50,325 nt of DNA from Paraprevotella xylaniphila YIT 11841 (GCF_000205165.1 NZ_GL883809.1:1-50325); one strand, 5' to 3'. Positions 16,276 through 27,100 are shown, counted from the first letter of the stretch. Translations and numbers: made by a program. Notes: a model not told the origin generated them from the letters alone.

Positions 16276-17226
16276 TTACTTCCCGGCCGGCAAAACGCCC
16301 TCCGAGGTCATCAGCACGCGCCGCATCGTGCCGTCGGCATTATAATATAAATAATCGGCACATACGCTCCGGCTGCACGATGTCCCACCCTTCAAGGCAC
16401 CGTTGTGATAAAAAAAGTACCACCTGCCTTTATATTCCTGAATAGCCTGATGGTTTGAGCTGCTATTCCCGGCCCATTCGTTCAGAATGCCCTGATAAAC
16501 CCAAGGCCCCTCTATATCGTCGGCCATGGCGTAAGCGATACGCTCGGGAAAACCGCTGGCATAAGATAGGTAATACTTATCACCGCGCTTGTGAATCCAA
16601 GGAGCTTCTTCAAACACAAACCCCTCGAAGTTCACTTGGCGGATTTCCCCCTCGATTTCAATCATGTTTTCTTTCAGCCGTGCATAATAGCATTCCCCGT
16701 TGCCCCAGAATATCCAAGCCTGCCCGTCATCGTCAATCAAAACTGTCGGGTCGATGCAAGCCCACTGTTTCTGAGACGCGAAACAATCGGCCACGGTCAA
16801 CAAGGGTTTGCCCAACGCATCTTTATAAGGGCCTTCCGGACGGTCGGACACAGCCACCCCGATGCCCGTATGGTCGGTACTGACATACCAGTAAAACTTC
16901 CCGTTCCTTTCCACCACCTGCGAAGCGTATGCAATTCCCGAAGACCACTTGAACTCGTCCGCGCGCAACGGTACGGGATATTCCCGATAGTGTTCTAAAT
17001 CCGTCGTAGCGAACACGCACCAATTCTCCATGTGCGTACGTTGCTGGTTGCCCTCAAAATCTTCGCCCGCAAAAATCCAAAGCGTATCCTTATAAACCAG
17101 GGTTGCCGGGTCGGCTGTATATTTATGCCGCACCACGGGATTTCCTTCCGCTTTCCATTCATATACTTGCGCCCGTACGGCTGAAAGCAGCCAAAAGGAT
17201 GCCAAAAATACAGAAATAAGTCTCAT
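16276..17226 (-). CDS. GH43 family glycoside hydrolase, secreted
   Basis: A 316-residue five-bladed beta-propeller enzyme with a signal peptide (MRLISVFLASFWLLSAVRAQ). The three GH43 catalytic acids can be placed: base Asp39 in YTADPATLVY, the pKa-modulating Asp in CIDPTVLIDDDGQAW, and the acid Glu in EEAPWIHKRGDKYYLSY. Single-domain architecture with motifs like these is common among beta-xylosidases and alpha-L-arabinofuranosidases of plant hemicellulose breakdown, so arabinose- or xylose-releasing activity is likely. It is divergent from the other GH43 gene at 17463, with 236 bp between them. Confidence 0.9.
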   Translation of the reverse strand: MRLISVFLASFWLLSAVRAQVYEWKAEGNPVVRHKYTADPATLVYKDTLWIFAGEDFEGNQQRTHMENWCVFATTDLEHYREYPVPLRADEFKWSSGIAYASQVVERNGKFYWYVSTDHTGIGVAVSDRPEGPYKDALGKPLLTVADCFASQKQWACIDPTVLIDDDGQAWIFWGNGECYYARLKENMIEIEGEIRQVNFEGFVFEEAPWIHKRGDKYYLSYASGFPERIAYAMADDIEGPWVYQGILNEWAGNSSSNHQAIQEYKGRWYFFYHNGALKGGTSCSRSVCADYLYYNADGTMRRVLMTSEGVLPAGK

Positions 17227-17267
17227 TTTTCGAATTGTTTTTTAATTCCACATTTAAATTTATCCGA

Positions 17268-17275
17268 CAAATATA
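17268..17275 (-). promoter_or_regulatory. Candidate -7 box for the minus-strand GH43 gene
   Basis: Minus-strand TATATTTG matches TAnnTTTG and gives a leader of about 35 nt. A -33 TTTG is not seen. Confidence 0.4.
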
Positions 17276-17421
17276 ACGCTTTACTTCCACTCCACCTATA
17301 ATCTGCCCTACATTTCACCCCACAAACACTTCCCCGCCCCCATTATCGCAAAATCCGCCTTTTTGAAACCAATCTTCCATTACATGCAACAAGAGAAACA
17401 GTCCTTCCTGAAAAAAGAGCC

Positions 17422-17429
17422 TACTTTTG
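17422..17429 (+). promoter_or_regulatory. Candidate -7 box for the plus-strand GH43 gene
   Basis: TACTTTTG fits TAnnTTTG and lies 33 nt before the ATG at 17463. It argues for that ATG over an in-frame one at 17427. The -33 element is not clear. Confidence 0.4.
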
Positions 17430-17462
17430 CCCTGTCAAATATCAAACATCAATCAAAGAAAC

Positions 17463-18488
17463 ATGAGAAAAAACGTTCTTATCTTAGCTTGCATCTCCAT
17501 CTTGTCTTTCACAAGTTGCACTTCACAAAAAACGCAGGACTACACCGCCTATCTGTTTGCTTACTTTGAAGGTTCGGGCGAACTGATGGCACAAGAACAA
17601 CTGAGATTTGCTGTGAGTGCGGATGCCGTACACTGGAAAGCCCTGAACGGGAACCGCCCCGTCATCCCATCGGACGAAATATCCCAAACGGGGGGCATAC
17701 GCGACCCGCACATCCTGCGCGGAGAAGACGGGCATACCTTTTATATCACGGCCACAGACATGTTCACCCGAAAGAACGGTTGGGAATACAATCCCGGCAT
17801 CGTCCTGCTCAAATCCGGCAACCTGACCGATTGGACACACGGCATCGTCGACTTGGAAAAATCCTATCCCGAGAAGTTCGCCCACATCAAATGGGTGTGG
17901 GCACCCCAAACCATTTACGACCCCGAAGCACGGAAATACTTAGTCTACTTCACCGTACGCTTCGAATACGACACCGCCCTCAATTTCTATTGCGCATACG
18001 CCAACGAAGATTTCACGGCATTTGAAAACGAGCCCCAACTGATGTTCGCCCCCAAATACGGTGCCATAGACGGCGACATCATCCATAAAGACGGCACCTA
18101 TCATTTCTTCTATAAAGGAAACACCAAAGACCGGAACGGCAAAGAACTGAAAAGCGGCATACAGCAAGCCACGGCCCCGTCATTGCGCGGCCCGTGGAAA
18201 GAACATTTCGCATATCTCGACGCGTATGCCGGAACCCGCACGCACGTGGAAGGCTCCAGCATATTCAAACTGAACGATTCGGACGAATACATCCTGATGT
18301 ACGACCTTTACAGCAGCGGACGCTATGAATTCCAACGCAGCAAGGACCTCATCCATTTCAGTTCCAAACCGGAAACCTTCGTCAAAGACTTCCATCCGCG
18401 CCATGGTTCCGTCATCGGCATCACCCGCGAAGAGGCCACCCGTCTGGACCAAAGATGGGGAGGAGTTCCAGAAGAAGCCAAACAGTAA
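17463..18488 (+). CDS. GH43 family glycoside hydrolase lipoprotein
   Basis: A 341-residue predicted lipoprotein: the signal MRKNVLILACISILSFTSC ends in a Cys suited to lipidation, so it is likely on the outer membrane. The propeller carries GH43 catalytic acids in GGIRDPHILRG (base Asp), YGAIDGDIIHKDGTY (second Asp) and THVEGSSIFKLND (acid Glu). The opening YLFAYFEGSGELMAQEQLRFAVS is typical of a GH43 subgroup found in gut Bacteroidales; several of its members act on arabinan or galactan side chains, but the specificity is not proven here. The N-terminal fold is echoed in the GH51 protein at 28314. The start at 17463 opens directly on the signal peptide. Confidence 0.9.
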   Translation: MRKNVLILACISILSFTSCTSQKTQDYTAYLFAYFEGSGELMAQEQLRFAVSADAVHWKALNGNRPVIPSDEISQTGGIRDPHILRGEDGHTFYITATDMFTRKNGWEYNPGIVLLKSGNLTDWTHGIVDLEKSYPEKFAHIKWVWAPQTIYDPEARKYLVYFTVRFEYDTALNFYCAYANEDFTAFENEPQLMFAPKYGAIDGDIIHKDGTYHFFYKGNTKDRNGKELKSGIQQATAPSLRGPWKEHFAYLDAYAGTRTHVEGSSIFKLNDSDEYILMYDLYSSGRYEFQRSKDLIHFSSKPETFVKDFHPRHGSVIGITREEATRLDQRWGGVPEEAKQ

Positions 18489-18523
18489 AAAACCAAATCC
18501 ATTACCTAATCTCCATTTCAGAT

Positions 18524-18571
18524 GCGGCAAACGGCAAAATCCTTTCCCTTTAGGACGTACCCGTTTGCCGC
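18524..18571 (+). terminator. Hairpin downstream of the GH43 lipoprotein gene
   Basis: GCGGCAAACGG (18524-18534) and CCGTTTGCCGC (18561-18571) form a perfect 11-bp stem about 35 nt past the stop. No strong T tract follows, so it may be a terminator or a 3'-end stabilising structure. Confidence 0.55.
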
Positions 18572-18642
18572 TTAAAAAGTCCTTCCGACAAGCGGAATAA
18601 GAAGCACAGGAAACTTTCCTAATAAACAAATGAAAGGACATA

Positions 18643-18719
18643 CCCCCTTTTTACCGACAAAACGTAAGTCCCACGGATTTTCTCCGAATGAGACGCTCCA
18701 TGTTCCGGCTACGTTCCAT
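18643..18719. repeat. 77-bp intergenic element, copy A
   Basis: Shares with 28136-28212 the same ends (CCCCCTTTTT at the left, CTACGTTCCAT at the right), the same length of 77 bp, and a related inner block starting AACGTA (16 of 22 positions equal by hand alignment with a 3-nt shift). Copy A has lost most of the palindrome seen in copy B. Confidence 0.45.
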
Positions 18720-18795
18720 GTTGTTTTCACCCCTTTTTCAGATACATAAATTCACATTTCAACCTTGTTTTTAGACTTTTTTCAGCTTAAACGCA

Positions 18796-18837
18796 TTTCA
18801 ATCACAGCCGAATGATTTTTCGTTCGGCTGAGAAAAC
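18796..18837. repeat. Inverted pair of about 20-bp dispersed repeats, terminator-like
   Basis: Two copies in opposite orientation, 18796-18815 (minus) and 18820-18837 (plus), of a unit close to TCRTTYGGCTGAGATTGA. They create the hairpin CAGCCGAA (18805-18812) / TTCGGCTG (18823-18830), which is followed by a T run at 18839-18846 and could act as a terminator on the plus strand. Further copies lie at 39264-39375. The rest of 18489-19239 shows no gene. Confidence 0.5.
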
Positions 18838-19239
18838 ATTTTTTTTGTCCTCGTGATGGGGCATCCTTCTCCGCATGCGAGTGGAGAAAAGCCCTGAAAA
18901 CAGAAAAAAAATATGCCCATACGGCTCATTTTTCTCCTAAACGAGACGCGCCGGACTGCAAAAAACGAATGACAGGATGCCCTACGGAGTCCGTTTCATG
19001 CTTCCACGAATCCCGCCCCCGTACGCACGTCGTGCCTGCATGCCGTGCATCTTGAAAGCCCGACAGGCCGAAGGGAGTTCAAAATGTCATCTCCCCGGCG
19101 CGCGAGAATCGCGTATTTCCGCACTTCCCCGCCTTCAGCCCCAAATGACGCATTCCTACAAGGCCGAAATTGACAATTTGACAATCTGCATGCTTCGAAT
19201 AAGAAAATGAAGAAAAAACAAAGATTTTGCCAACCCGAC

Positions 19240-19270
19240 TTTGCACTTTTGCGGTTTTGCACTATCTTTG
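19240..19270 (+). promoter_or_regulatory. Promoter of the AAA ATPase gene
   Basis: TTTG (19240-19243), 19 nt, TATCTTTG (19263-19270): an exact fit to the Bacteroidota promoter consensus. Transcription from about 19277 leaves a very short leader and fixes the start codon at 19294 rather than at an in-frame upstream ATG at 19207. Confidence 0.75.
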
Positions 19271-19293
19271 CATATTGTATCAAGCACCAAAGG

Positions 19294-20472
19294 ATGGAGT
19301 CTTTTTTCAGAACACATGCGTACCTTGTGGAGCACACCCACGCTCCTGTCCGTCGCGCCCTCATGGACGAGATAGACTGGAACGACCGTCTGATTGGCAT
19401 TAAAGGTACACGCGGAGTAGGAAAGACCACTTTCCTCCTGCAATATGCCAAAGAACACTTCCACGTGGAAGACCGGAAATGCCTCTACATCAATCTGAAC
19501 AATTTCTATTTTCAGGGCAAGGGCATTGCCGAATTCGCCACAGAGTTCTACGAAGGCGGGGGAAAAGTATTGCTGATCGACCAGGTGTTCAAACAACCGG
19601 ACTGGAGCACGGACCTGCGCAAATGCTACGACACGCTGCCGGGGCTGAAAATCGTATTCACCGGTTCGTCCGTCATGCGGCTGAAGACGGAAAACCCGGA
19701 ACTGAACGGCCTGGTGAAATCATACAACCTGAGAGGTTTCTCTTTCCGCGAGTTTCTCAACTTGCAGACGGGCAACGACTTCCCGTCTTATACGCTCGAC
19801 GAAATCCTGAACCGTCATGAACAAATCGTACGCAGCATCCTGCCTAAAGCCAGTCCGCTGAAGTTCTTCCAAGACTATCTGCACCACGGTTTCTACCCGT
19901 TCTTCTTAGAAAAGCGGAATTTCTCCGAAAACCTGCTCAAGACCATGAACATGATGCTCGAAGTGGACATCTTGCTCATCAAACAAATAGAGCTGAAATA
20001 TTTGGCGAAAATCAAAAAATTACTATATTTGCTCGCGATAGACAGCCCGGTGGCTCCCAACGTCAGCCAGTTGGCAGAGGACATCCACACGTCGCGGGCC
20101 ACGGTAATGAACTACATCAAGTATCTGGCCGACGCACGGCTCATCAACATGATTTATCCGAAAGGGGAAACCTTTCCCAAAAAACCGGCCCGGATCATGA
20201 TGCACAACAGCAACTTGATGTACGTCATCTACCCGTGCCGCTTGGAAGAGCAGGACATCCTGGAGACTTTCTTCCAAAACACGATGTGGAAAGACCATAA
20301 ACTGAACAAGGGGGAAAAGGGTACTTCGTTCCTGGTGGACGAAAACCTGAAGTTCAAAATCTGCCCCAACGAAGAACGACGGCGGAACGCCGAAACGATA
20401 TATGCCCGGCATAAGATAGAAATAGGGCACGGGAACGAAATACCGATATGGTTGTTCGGATTCCTATATTAA
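19294..20472 (+). CDS. AAA-type ATP-binding protein (AAA_14-like, archaeal-type ATPase group)
   Basis: A 392-residue P-loop ATPase. Walker A is GTRGVGKT at residues 38-45 and a Walker-B-like strand follows (KVLLIDQV; the second acidic residue is replaced by Gln). FTGSSVMRL is the sensor-1 region, and LRGFSFREFL is a block usual in this family. The C-terminal half carries a winged-helix-like segment (NVSQLAEDIHTSRATVMNYIKYL) followed by a domain ending IPIWLFGFLY. Such proteins are frequent in Bacteroidota and Archaea and their role is not established; the C-terminal part resembles nuclease-like DUF4143 proteins only loosely. A good promoter directly upstream makes it a single gene or the head of the unit with nifJ, which starts 49 bp after it. 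Confidence 0.82.
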   Translation: MESFFRTHAYLVEHTHAPVRRALMDEIDWNDRLIGIKGTRGVGKTTFLLQYAKEHFHVEDRKCLYINLNNFYFQGKGIAEFATEFYEGGGKVLLIDQVFKQPDWSTDLRKCYDTLPGLKIVFTGSSVMRLKTENPELNGLVKSYNLRGFSFREFLNLQTGNDFPSYTLDEILNRHEQIVRSILPKASPLKFFQDYLHHGFYPFFLEKRNFSENLLKTMNMMLEVDILLIKQIELKYLAKIKKLLYLLAIDSPVAPNVSQLAEDIHTSRATVMNYIKYLADARLINMIYPKGETFPKKPARIMMHNSNLMYVIYPCRLEEQDILETFFQNTMWKDHKLNKGEKGTSFLVDENLKFKICPNEERRRNAETIYARHKIEIGHGNEIPIWLFGFLY

Positions 20473-20521
20473 GTTGAATATAAAGAAATTGTAGTTTAAT
20501 CTCGTAATATTAATCATTATT

Positions 20522-23500
20522 ATGGCAAAAGAAAAAAAGTTTATCACTTGTGATGGTAACCAGGCCGCAGCGCATATCTCGTATATGTTCTCGGAAGTTG
20601 CAGCCATCTACCCCATCACCCCGTCGTCGACCATGGCAGAATACGTGGACGAATGGGCAGCACAGGGCCGTAAGAACATCTTCGGCGAAACAGTGTTGGT
20701 ACAAGAAATGCAGTCGGAAGGCGGTGCCGCCGGAGCCGTCCACGGTTCGTTGCAGGCCGGTGCGCTGACCACGACTTACACGGCATCCCAAGGTTTGTTG
20801 CTGATGATTCCGAACATGTACAAGATTGCAGGCGAACTGCTGCCTTGCGTGTTCCACGTGTCGGCCCGTACCTTGGCTTCTCATTCACTGTGTATCTTCG
20901 GCGACCATCAGGACGTCATGTCTTGCCGCCAGACCGGTTTCGCCATGTTGTGCGAAGGTTCCGTACAGGAAGTGATGGATTTGGCCGGCGTGGCACACTT
21001 GTCTACCATCAAGAGCCGCGTGCCGTTCCTGAACTTCTTCGACGGTTTCCGTACGTCTCACGAAATCCAGAAGATTGAAATGCTGGAAAACGACGACCTC
21101 GCTCCCTTGGTAGACCAGGAGGCTTTGAAGGAATTCCGCAGCCGTGCCTTGTCGCCCGAACATCCGGTGGCACGCGGTATGGCCGAAAACCCCGACACGT
21201 TCTTCACTCACCGTGAATCTTGCAATAATTACTACGATGCAGTTCCCGCCATCGTAGAGGACTACATGAACAAGGTGTCTGAAATCACCGGCCGCAAGTA
21301 CGGCTTGTTCTCTTACTACGGTGCCGCAGACGCTGAACGCGTCATCATCGCCATGGGTTCCGTAACCGAAGCCATCCGCGAAACCATCGACTACCTGACC
21401 GCACAGGGCGAAAAGGTGGGCTTGGTAGCCGTTCACCTGTACCGTCCGTTCTCGGCCAAACATTTCTTGGCTGCCGTTCCGGCCACAGCCAAGACTATTG
21501 CCGTACTGGACCGCACGAAAGAACCGGGTGCCAACGGCGAACCGCTGTATCTGGATGTGAAAGAATGCTTCTACGGCAAGGAAAACGCCCCGGTTATCGT
21601 AGGCGGACGTTATGGCCTCGGGTCTAACGACACGACTCCGGCACAAATCTTGTCCGTGTACGAGAATCTGGCTCTTCCGGAACCGAAAAACCAGTTCACC
21701 CTCGGCATCGTGGACGACGTGACGTTCACTTCGCTTCCTCAGAAAGAAGAGGTGGCCATGGGCGGCGAAGGCATGTTCGAAGCCAAGTTCTACGGCTTGG
21801 GTGCCGACGGTACGGTGGGTGCCAACAAGAACTCCGTGAAGATTATCGGCGACAACACCAACAAGCACTGCCAGGCTTACTTCTCTTACGACTCTAAGAA
21901 GTCCGGTGGTTTCACGTGCTCTCACTTGCGTTTCGGAGATTCTCCCATCCGCTCCACTTACTTGGTGAACACGCCTAACTTCGTGGCTTGCCACGTTCAG
22001 GCTTATCTCCACATGTACGATGTGACCCGTGGATTGAAGAAGAACGGTACGTTCTTGCTCAACACCATCTGGGAAGGCGAGGAACTGGCCAAGAACCTGC
22101 CGAACAAGGTAAAGGCTTACTTTGCCAAGAACAATATTAAGGTATATTACATCAACGCCACCAAGATTGCACAGGAAATCGGGTTGGGCAACCGTACCAA
22201 CACCATCCTCCAGTCTGCATTCTTCCGTATCACCGGCGTAATCCCGGTAGACCTCGCTGTTGAACAAATGAAGAAGTTCATCGTGAAGTCCTACGGCAAG
22301 AAGGGTGAAGACGTGGTGAACAAGAACTATGCTGCCGTAGACCGTGGCGGTGAATACAAGGAACTGGCCGTAGACCCGGCATGGGCCACACTCGAAGCCG
22401 ATGCTGCTCCGGCCAACAACGACCCTGCATTCATCAACGAAGTGGTTCGTCCTATCAATGCACAGGACGGCGACTTGCTGAAAGTTTCCGCATTCAAGGG
22501 CATCGAGGACGGTACTTGGCCGCAAGGTACGGCCGCATACGAGAAACGCGGTGTGGCAGCCTTCGTCCCGACATGGAACCCCGACAACTGTATCCAGTGC
22601 AACAAGTGCGCATACGTTTGTCCCCACGCTGCCATCCGTCCGTTCGTCCTTGATGCTGAGGAAATGAAGGGCTTCAACGCTCCGGTCATCGAAATGAAGG
22701 CTCCGGCAGCCATGAAAGGCATGAATTTCCGCATCCAGGTGAGCGTGATGGACTGCTTGGGTTGTGGCAACTGTGCCGACGTATGTCCGGGCAACCCGAA
22801 ATTGGGCAAGGCGCTTACAATGGTTCCGTTGGAACAGGAACTCGATGAAGCTCCGAATTGGGAATACTGCGTGAAGAACGTGAAGAGCAAACAAGACTTG
22901 GTAGACATCAAGAGCAACGTGAAGAACTCGCAGTTCGCACAGCCGTTGTTCGAGTTCTCCGGTGCATGTTCTGGTTGCGGTGAAACTCCGTACGTGAAGT
23001 TGATTTCACAACTGTTCGGCGACCGTGAAATCGTAGCCAACGCCACCGGTTGTTCTTCCATCTACTCCGGTTCCATTCCTTCTACGCCTTATACGACAAA
23101 CGCCAAAGGTCAAGGTCCGGCATGGGCCAACTCTTTGTTCGAGGACTTCTGCGAATTCGGGCTCGGTATGGCATTGGCCAACAAGAAGATGCGTGCACGT
23201 ATCGAAGAGCTGCTCAAGGGTGCCATCGCTGCCGATGAGACTCCGGCCGACTTCAAGGCTGCCGCTCAGGAATGGCTCGAAGGCAAGGACGACGCAGATG
23301 CCAGCAAGGCCGCTGCCGAAAAACTCGTCCCGATGATTGAAGTAGGCAAGGCTGCCGGTTGCCCGGCTTGCGCCAAACTGTCCGAACTGGCACACTATTT
23401 GGTAAAACGCAGCCAGTGGATTATCGGTGGCGACGGTGCCTCTTACGATATCGGCTACGGTGGTCTGGACCACGTCATCGCTTCGGGTGAAGATGTCAAT

Positions 23501-24070
23501 ATCCTCGTATTGGATACTGAAGTATATTCCAACACCGGTGGCCAGTCTTCCAAGGCAACCCCGCTCGGTGCCATTGCCAAGTTTGCCGCTTCCGGCAAGC
23601 GCGTACGCAAGAAAGACTTGGGCATGATTGCCACTACTTACGGTTACGTGTACGTGGCACAGATTGCCATGGGAGCCGACCAGGCACAGTGTCTGAAGGC
23701 CATCCGCGAAGCCGAGGCTTATCCCGGCCCGTCCATCATCATCGCTTACGCTCCTTGTATCAACCACGGTTTGAAGAAGGGCATGGGCAAATCGCAGGCA
23801 GAGGAAGAAGCAGCCGTGAAGTGCGGTTACTGGCACTTGTGGCGTTTCAACCCGGCTTTGGAAGCCGAAGGCAAGAACCCGTTCTCGCTCGACTCCAAAG
23901 AGCCTGACTGGGATGCTTTCCAGGATTACCTGAAAGGCGAAGTCCGCTTTGCTTCCGTCATGAAGCAATACCCAGCTGAAGCCGCCGACCTCTTCAACGC
24001 TTGCGAGGATATGGCCAAGAAGCGTTACCAGAGCTACGTGCGCATGACCAAGATGGATTGGAGCGAATAA
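20522..24070 (+). CDS. nifJ: Pyruvate:ferredoxin (flavodoxin) oxidoreductase
   Basis: A 1182-residue single-chain PFOR that converts pyruvate and CoA to acetyl-CoA and CO2 while reducing ferredoxin, central to anaerobic fermentation. Domain order is complete: N-terminal pyrimidine-binding domain (AAAHISYMFSEVAAIYPITPSS split over the start), transketolase C-like domain II, the gamma domain, two 4Fe-4S motifs (CIQCNKCAYVCP and CLGCGNCADVCP) at about residues 695-760, then the TPP-binding domain with CSGCGETPYVK, GDGASYDIGYGG and NTGGQSSKATPLG. The codon use is strongly biased (few rare codons), which fits a highly expressed gene. A strong hairpin terminator follows at 24097-24130. Confidence 0.98.
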   Translation: MAKEKKFITCDGNQAAAHISYMFSEVAAIYPITPSSTMAEYVDEWAAQGRKNIFGETVLVQEMQSEGGAAGAVHGSLQAGALTTTYTASQGLLLMIPNMYKIAGELLPCVFHVSARTLASHSLCIFGDHQDVMSCRQTGFAMLCEGSVQEVMDLAGVAHLSTIKSRVPFLNFFDGFRTSHEIQKIEMLENDDLAPLVDQEALKEFRSRALSPEHPVARGMAENPDTFFTHRESCNNYYDAVPAIVEDYMNKVSEITGRKYGLFSYYGAADAERVIIAMGSVTEAIRETIDYLTAQGEKVGLVAVHLYRPFSAKHFLAAVPATAKTIAVLDRTKEPGANGEPLYLDVKECFYGKENAPVIVGGRYGLGSNDTTPAQILSVYENLALPEPKNQFTLGIVDDVTFTSLPQKEEVAMGGEGMFEAKFYGLGADGTVGANKNSVKIIGDNTNKHCQAYFSYDSKKSGGFTCSHLRFGDSPIRSTYLVNTPNFVACHVQAYLHMYDVTRGLKKNGTFLLNTIWEGEELAKNLPNKVKAYFAKNNIKVYYINATKIAQEIGLGNRTNTILQSAFFRITGVIPVDLAVEQMKKFIVKSYGKKGEDVVNKNYAAVDRGGEYKELAVDPAWATLEADAAPANNDPAFINEVVRPINAQDGDLLKVSAFKGIEDGTWPQGTAAYEKRGVAAFVPTWNPDNCIQCNKCAYVCPHAAIRPFVLDAEEMKGFNAPVIEMKAPAAMKGMNFRIQVSVMDCLGCGNCADVCPGNPKLGKALTMVPLEQELDEAPNWEYCVKNVKSKQDLVDIKSNVKNSQFAQPLFEFSGACSGCGETPYVKLISQLFGDREIVANATGCSSIYSGSIPSTPYTTNAKGQGPAWANSLFEDFCEFGLGMALANKKMRARIEELLKGAIAADETPADFKAAAQEWLEGKDDADASKAAAEKLVPMIEVGKAAGCPACAKLSELAHYLVKRSQWIIGGDGASYDIGYGGLDHVIASGEDVNILVLDTEVYSNTGGQSSKATPLGAIAKFAASGKRVRKKDLGMIATTYGYVYVAQIAMGADQAQCLKAIREAEAYPGPSIIIAYAPCINHGLKKGMGKSQAEEEAAVKCGYWHLWRFNPALEAEGKNPFSLDSKEPDWDAFQDYLKGEVRFASVMKQYPAEAADLFNACEDMAKKRYQSYVRMTKMDWSE

Positions 24071-24096
24071 GCTTCTCCAATCAATTCATAGATGAC

Positions 24097-24130
24097 AAAG
24101 GGAGTGTCGGCACATTCCGGCACTCCCTTT
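24097..24130 (+). terminator. Terminator of nifJ
   Basis: AAAGGGAGTGTCGG (24097-24110) pairs with CCGGCACTCCCTTT (24117-24130) across a 6-nt loop, with one G-U pair. It lies 27 nt after the stop and ends in TTTATT. Confidence 0.85.
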
Positions 24131-24191
24131 ATTAATACCAATCAGAATACCGCCTTAATTTCATCGGTCGATTTAACCTTAATTTCAATGA

Positions 24192-27100
24192 ATGATGAAC
24201 AAAGCACTTTATCACTGCACAACCTACATGTTCCTCATCATCACCTTCATCACGGGAACATGCAAGCTCCAATCGCAAAACATAGGCCGATTCGAGCTGC
24301 CCCACTACGACCAACTCCCCAACAAGCAAATCAAAAAGATATTCCAAGATTCGGAAGGTTTTATATGGTATTGCACGGAAGACGGTTTATGCCGTGACGA
24401 TGGTTACAACATTCAAATCTTCCGTTCCGACTTCAAGACACCGGACGTAATCAAACATAACCATATCACTTGTATCACCGAAGACCTTTCCGGAAAAATC
24501 TGGTTCGGCACCTTGCGGGGAGCTTATATCCTGGACAAAAACGACTACCTCATCACGCCCATAGAAGGCCACGGCTTCGACTTATGGAGCATTGATGAAA
24601 TCAAAGCAACTTCCGACGGTTCGGTCTACATTGCCACCAACAATAAAGTGTACCGTTTCGATGCCCGTTCCGCCCGGCTCATCCACAGCTACGACATAGA
24701 ATGGCAAGGCGTACCAAATAAAGTATCGTCTTTCTTCGAAGACCCTCAAACGCACAATCTATGGATTACATTACAAAAAGGCGGACTATGCCGGTTCGAC
24801 AGGCAACAACAACGTTTCGTCCCCTTTTATTGGCCGTTCGATACTCCTCCCACCGCATTGGTACGGGACAAGAACAACCATTTCATTTGGCTCGCTACAT
24901 ACGGCAACGGGCTCTTCCGCTTCCGCCCCGATGCCCGGAACAGCAGCAGCATTTATATCCCCATACGGGAAGGAGCCTTAGGAAGCCCTTCCGCAAAAAT
25001 CATCTATAACTTGTTGCAAGACCCAACATCGGGTGACCTGTGGGCAGGAAGCGGCGACGGCTTGTGCCGCTACAAGACTTATCCTGACGGAAGCTTGGAA
25101 CGATCAAGCACGCCACCATCCTTACAACTGGAAAACAAAGTCTTTGCGTCTGCTATATTTGACCATGAAAACAACCTATGGATTGCAGGAAGCAACCATA
25201 ATTCCTTCATCCTTTCTTCTTTGGATTCCACCATCCAACGTTATAGCACGCAACTTCTCCAAAGGCACGGAATCCCCACCAACATGGATTTGCTGATACA
25301 CGAAGACAGCCTCATCTGGTGCCTGAATAAGCAAAAACAGCTTTTCGCCTACTTTCCAAATAGCGGTAAAGTGTTCATCAGCAAACTGTCCCACAGACGA
25401 ACCACCCCTCTACTTACGAAAGTACGCAACAGAAAAGGAATCTATTGCATCCTCAAAGACAACATCATAATCCGTCTTACATTTGAACACAATGGCATAC
25501 AAGAAACCGAAATCGTGAATATGATTCCCTTTGCCGAAGCGGATGAACACATCCGCACACTTCACGAAGACGCATACGGACAACTCTGGATCGGTACTTC
25601 CCGGAATTTATACCGCTACTCCCTGTCAAACCACAAATTGGAAAAAATGTGGGCTTCCGCACCTATGGTAAATGACATCATCACGGACGGACGCACCGTA
25701 TTCATCGCCACCGAAAACAACGGGCTGCTCGTCATAGATGGCCAAGGAACAAAAAAAAGAATAAAAATAGCCGGAAATTGCCTTGGATTAGCCCTGCTAC
25801 CGGGAAAAATCCTTTGGATCAGCACGGCCAAAGGCAACATACTCCATTACGACCTGCAACGCAATACCCTGCATCCCATGGATCAGGCATGCGGCCTGGA
25901 CGGCAACAGCATCTATGGCATCACGACCGACCGTGAAGGGAAACTATGGATTCTCACCCGGCAAACCGTCACGATATTCACTCCGGGCGAACAGACTTTC
26001 AGCACCTTACGGGCATCCTCTCCCCACATCAATATGGAAAACTTCCTTTGCATGTACAAAGATAGCAACGATTGTTTCCATATCGGAGGCACAAACGGTT
26101 ATTTGACAGTCCGAGCGGATGCCTTCTTAGACCAACAAAAAGAAAAAGAGTTTCTTCCCTGTCTTACAACCGTCACGGTCAACTCCAAGACAAGACCGGT
26201 TTCCTCGGCTACAACGACTTTGGAACTCCCGTCTTCCGCACAAGACCTCACGTTATACCTTTCCACGTTCACGCCCCTGCACAGCCAGAATATCCGCTTT
26301 GCGTTCCGGCACACCGGTCGCCACGAAGAGTGGAACATCCTGCCGCAAGGGCAAAACAGTATCCATCTGTCGCAACTCTCCAAGGGAGACAACAGTCTCG
26401 AAATCAAATCTACAGATGCCAACGGGCATTGGAATGAGGCACAAGTCCAAACCTTACATATCTACCGTGCACCGTGGTGGTACGAAACTTATGCTGCGTA
26501 TTTCCTGTACGTTCTGGGAGTCGTGGCCGTGCTTTTCATTTTGATCCGCCATGTGCTGAAACGCCAACAAGCCCAAAACCAACTGGCAGCCCAGAAACAA
26601 CTGGAAGAGATGAAATACAGGTTCTTCACCAATATCAGCCACGAACTGCGCACACCACTGACGCTTATCATCGCGCCATTGGAAAGCCTATTGAAAAAGG
26701 AAGAGAATCCCGACACCAGAAAGCAACTGAAAACCATCGACCGGAATGCCCACAACCTTCTTTCGTTAGTCAACCAACTACTTGATTTCAGGAGAATCGA
26801 GATGAAAGGTGAAACATTGGCTTTAGAAACTTTCAACCTGAAGGATATGCTATCGCGTATTTATGAAAGTTTCCTTCCCATGTCTGAAGAAAAGAATATC
26901 CGTTTTGACTTTCATTGCCATCCAGAAACCTTTCTTATCACTGCGGACAGCCCCAAAATAGAAAAGGTGGTGAATAACTTGTTGTCCAACGCATTCAAAT
27001 TCACCCCTCAGGGAGGACACGTAACCTTAAAAGCCTATCCGGAACCCTCAGACGGGAGAGAGATGGCCGTCATACAAGTTGAGGATGACGGTATCGGCAT

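Noticed and set aside
20885-22894. 669-codon open frame on the minus strand inside nifJ
   Set aside because: It is antisense to a well-defined PFOR gene with strong codon bias, which readily creates long mirror frames. Its translation has no domain or signal and is His/Val-rich in the usual shadow pattern.
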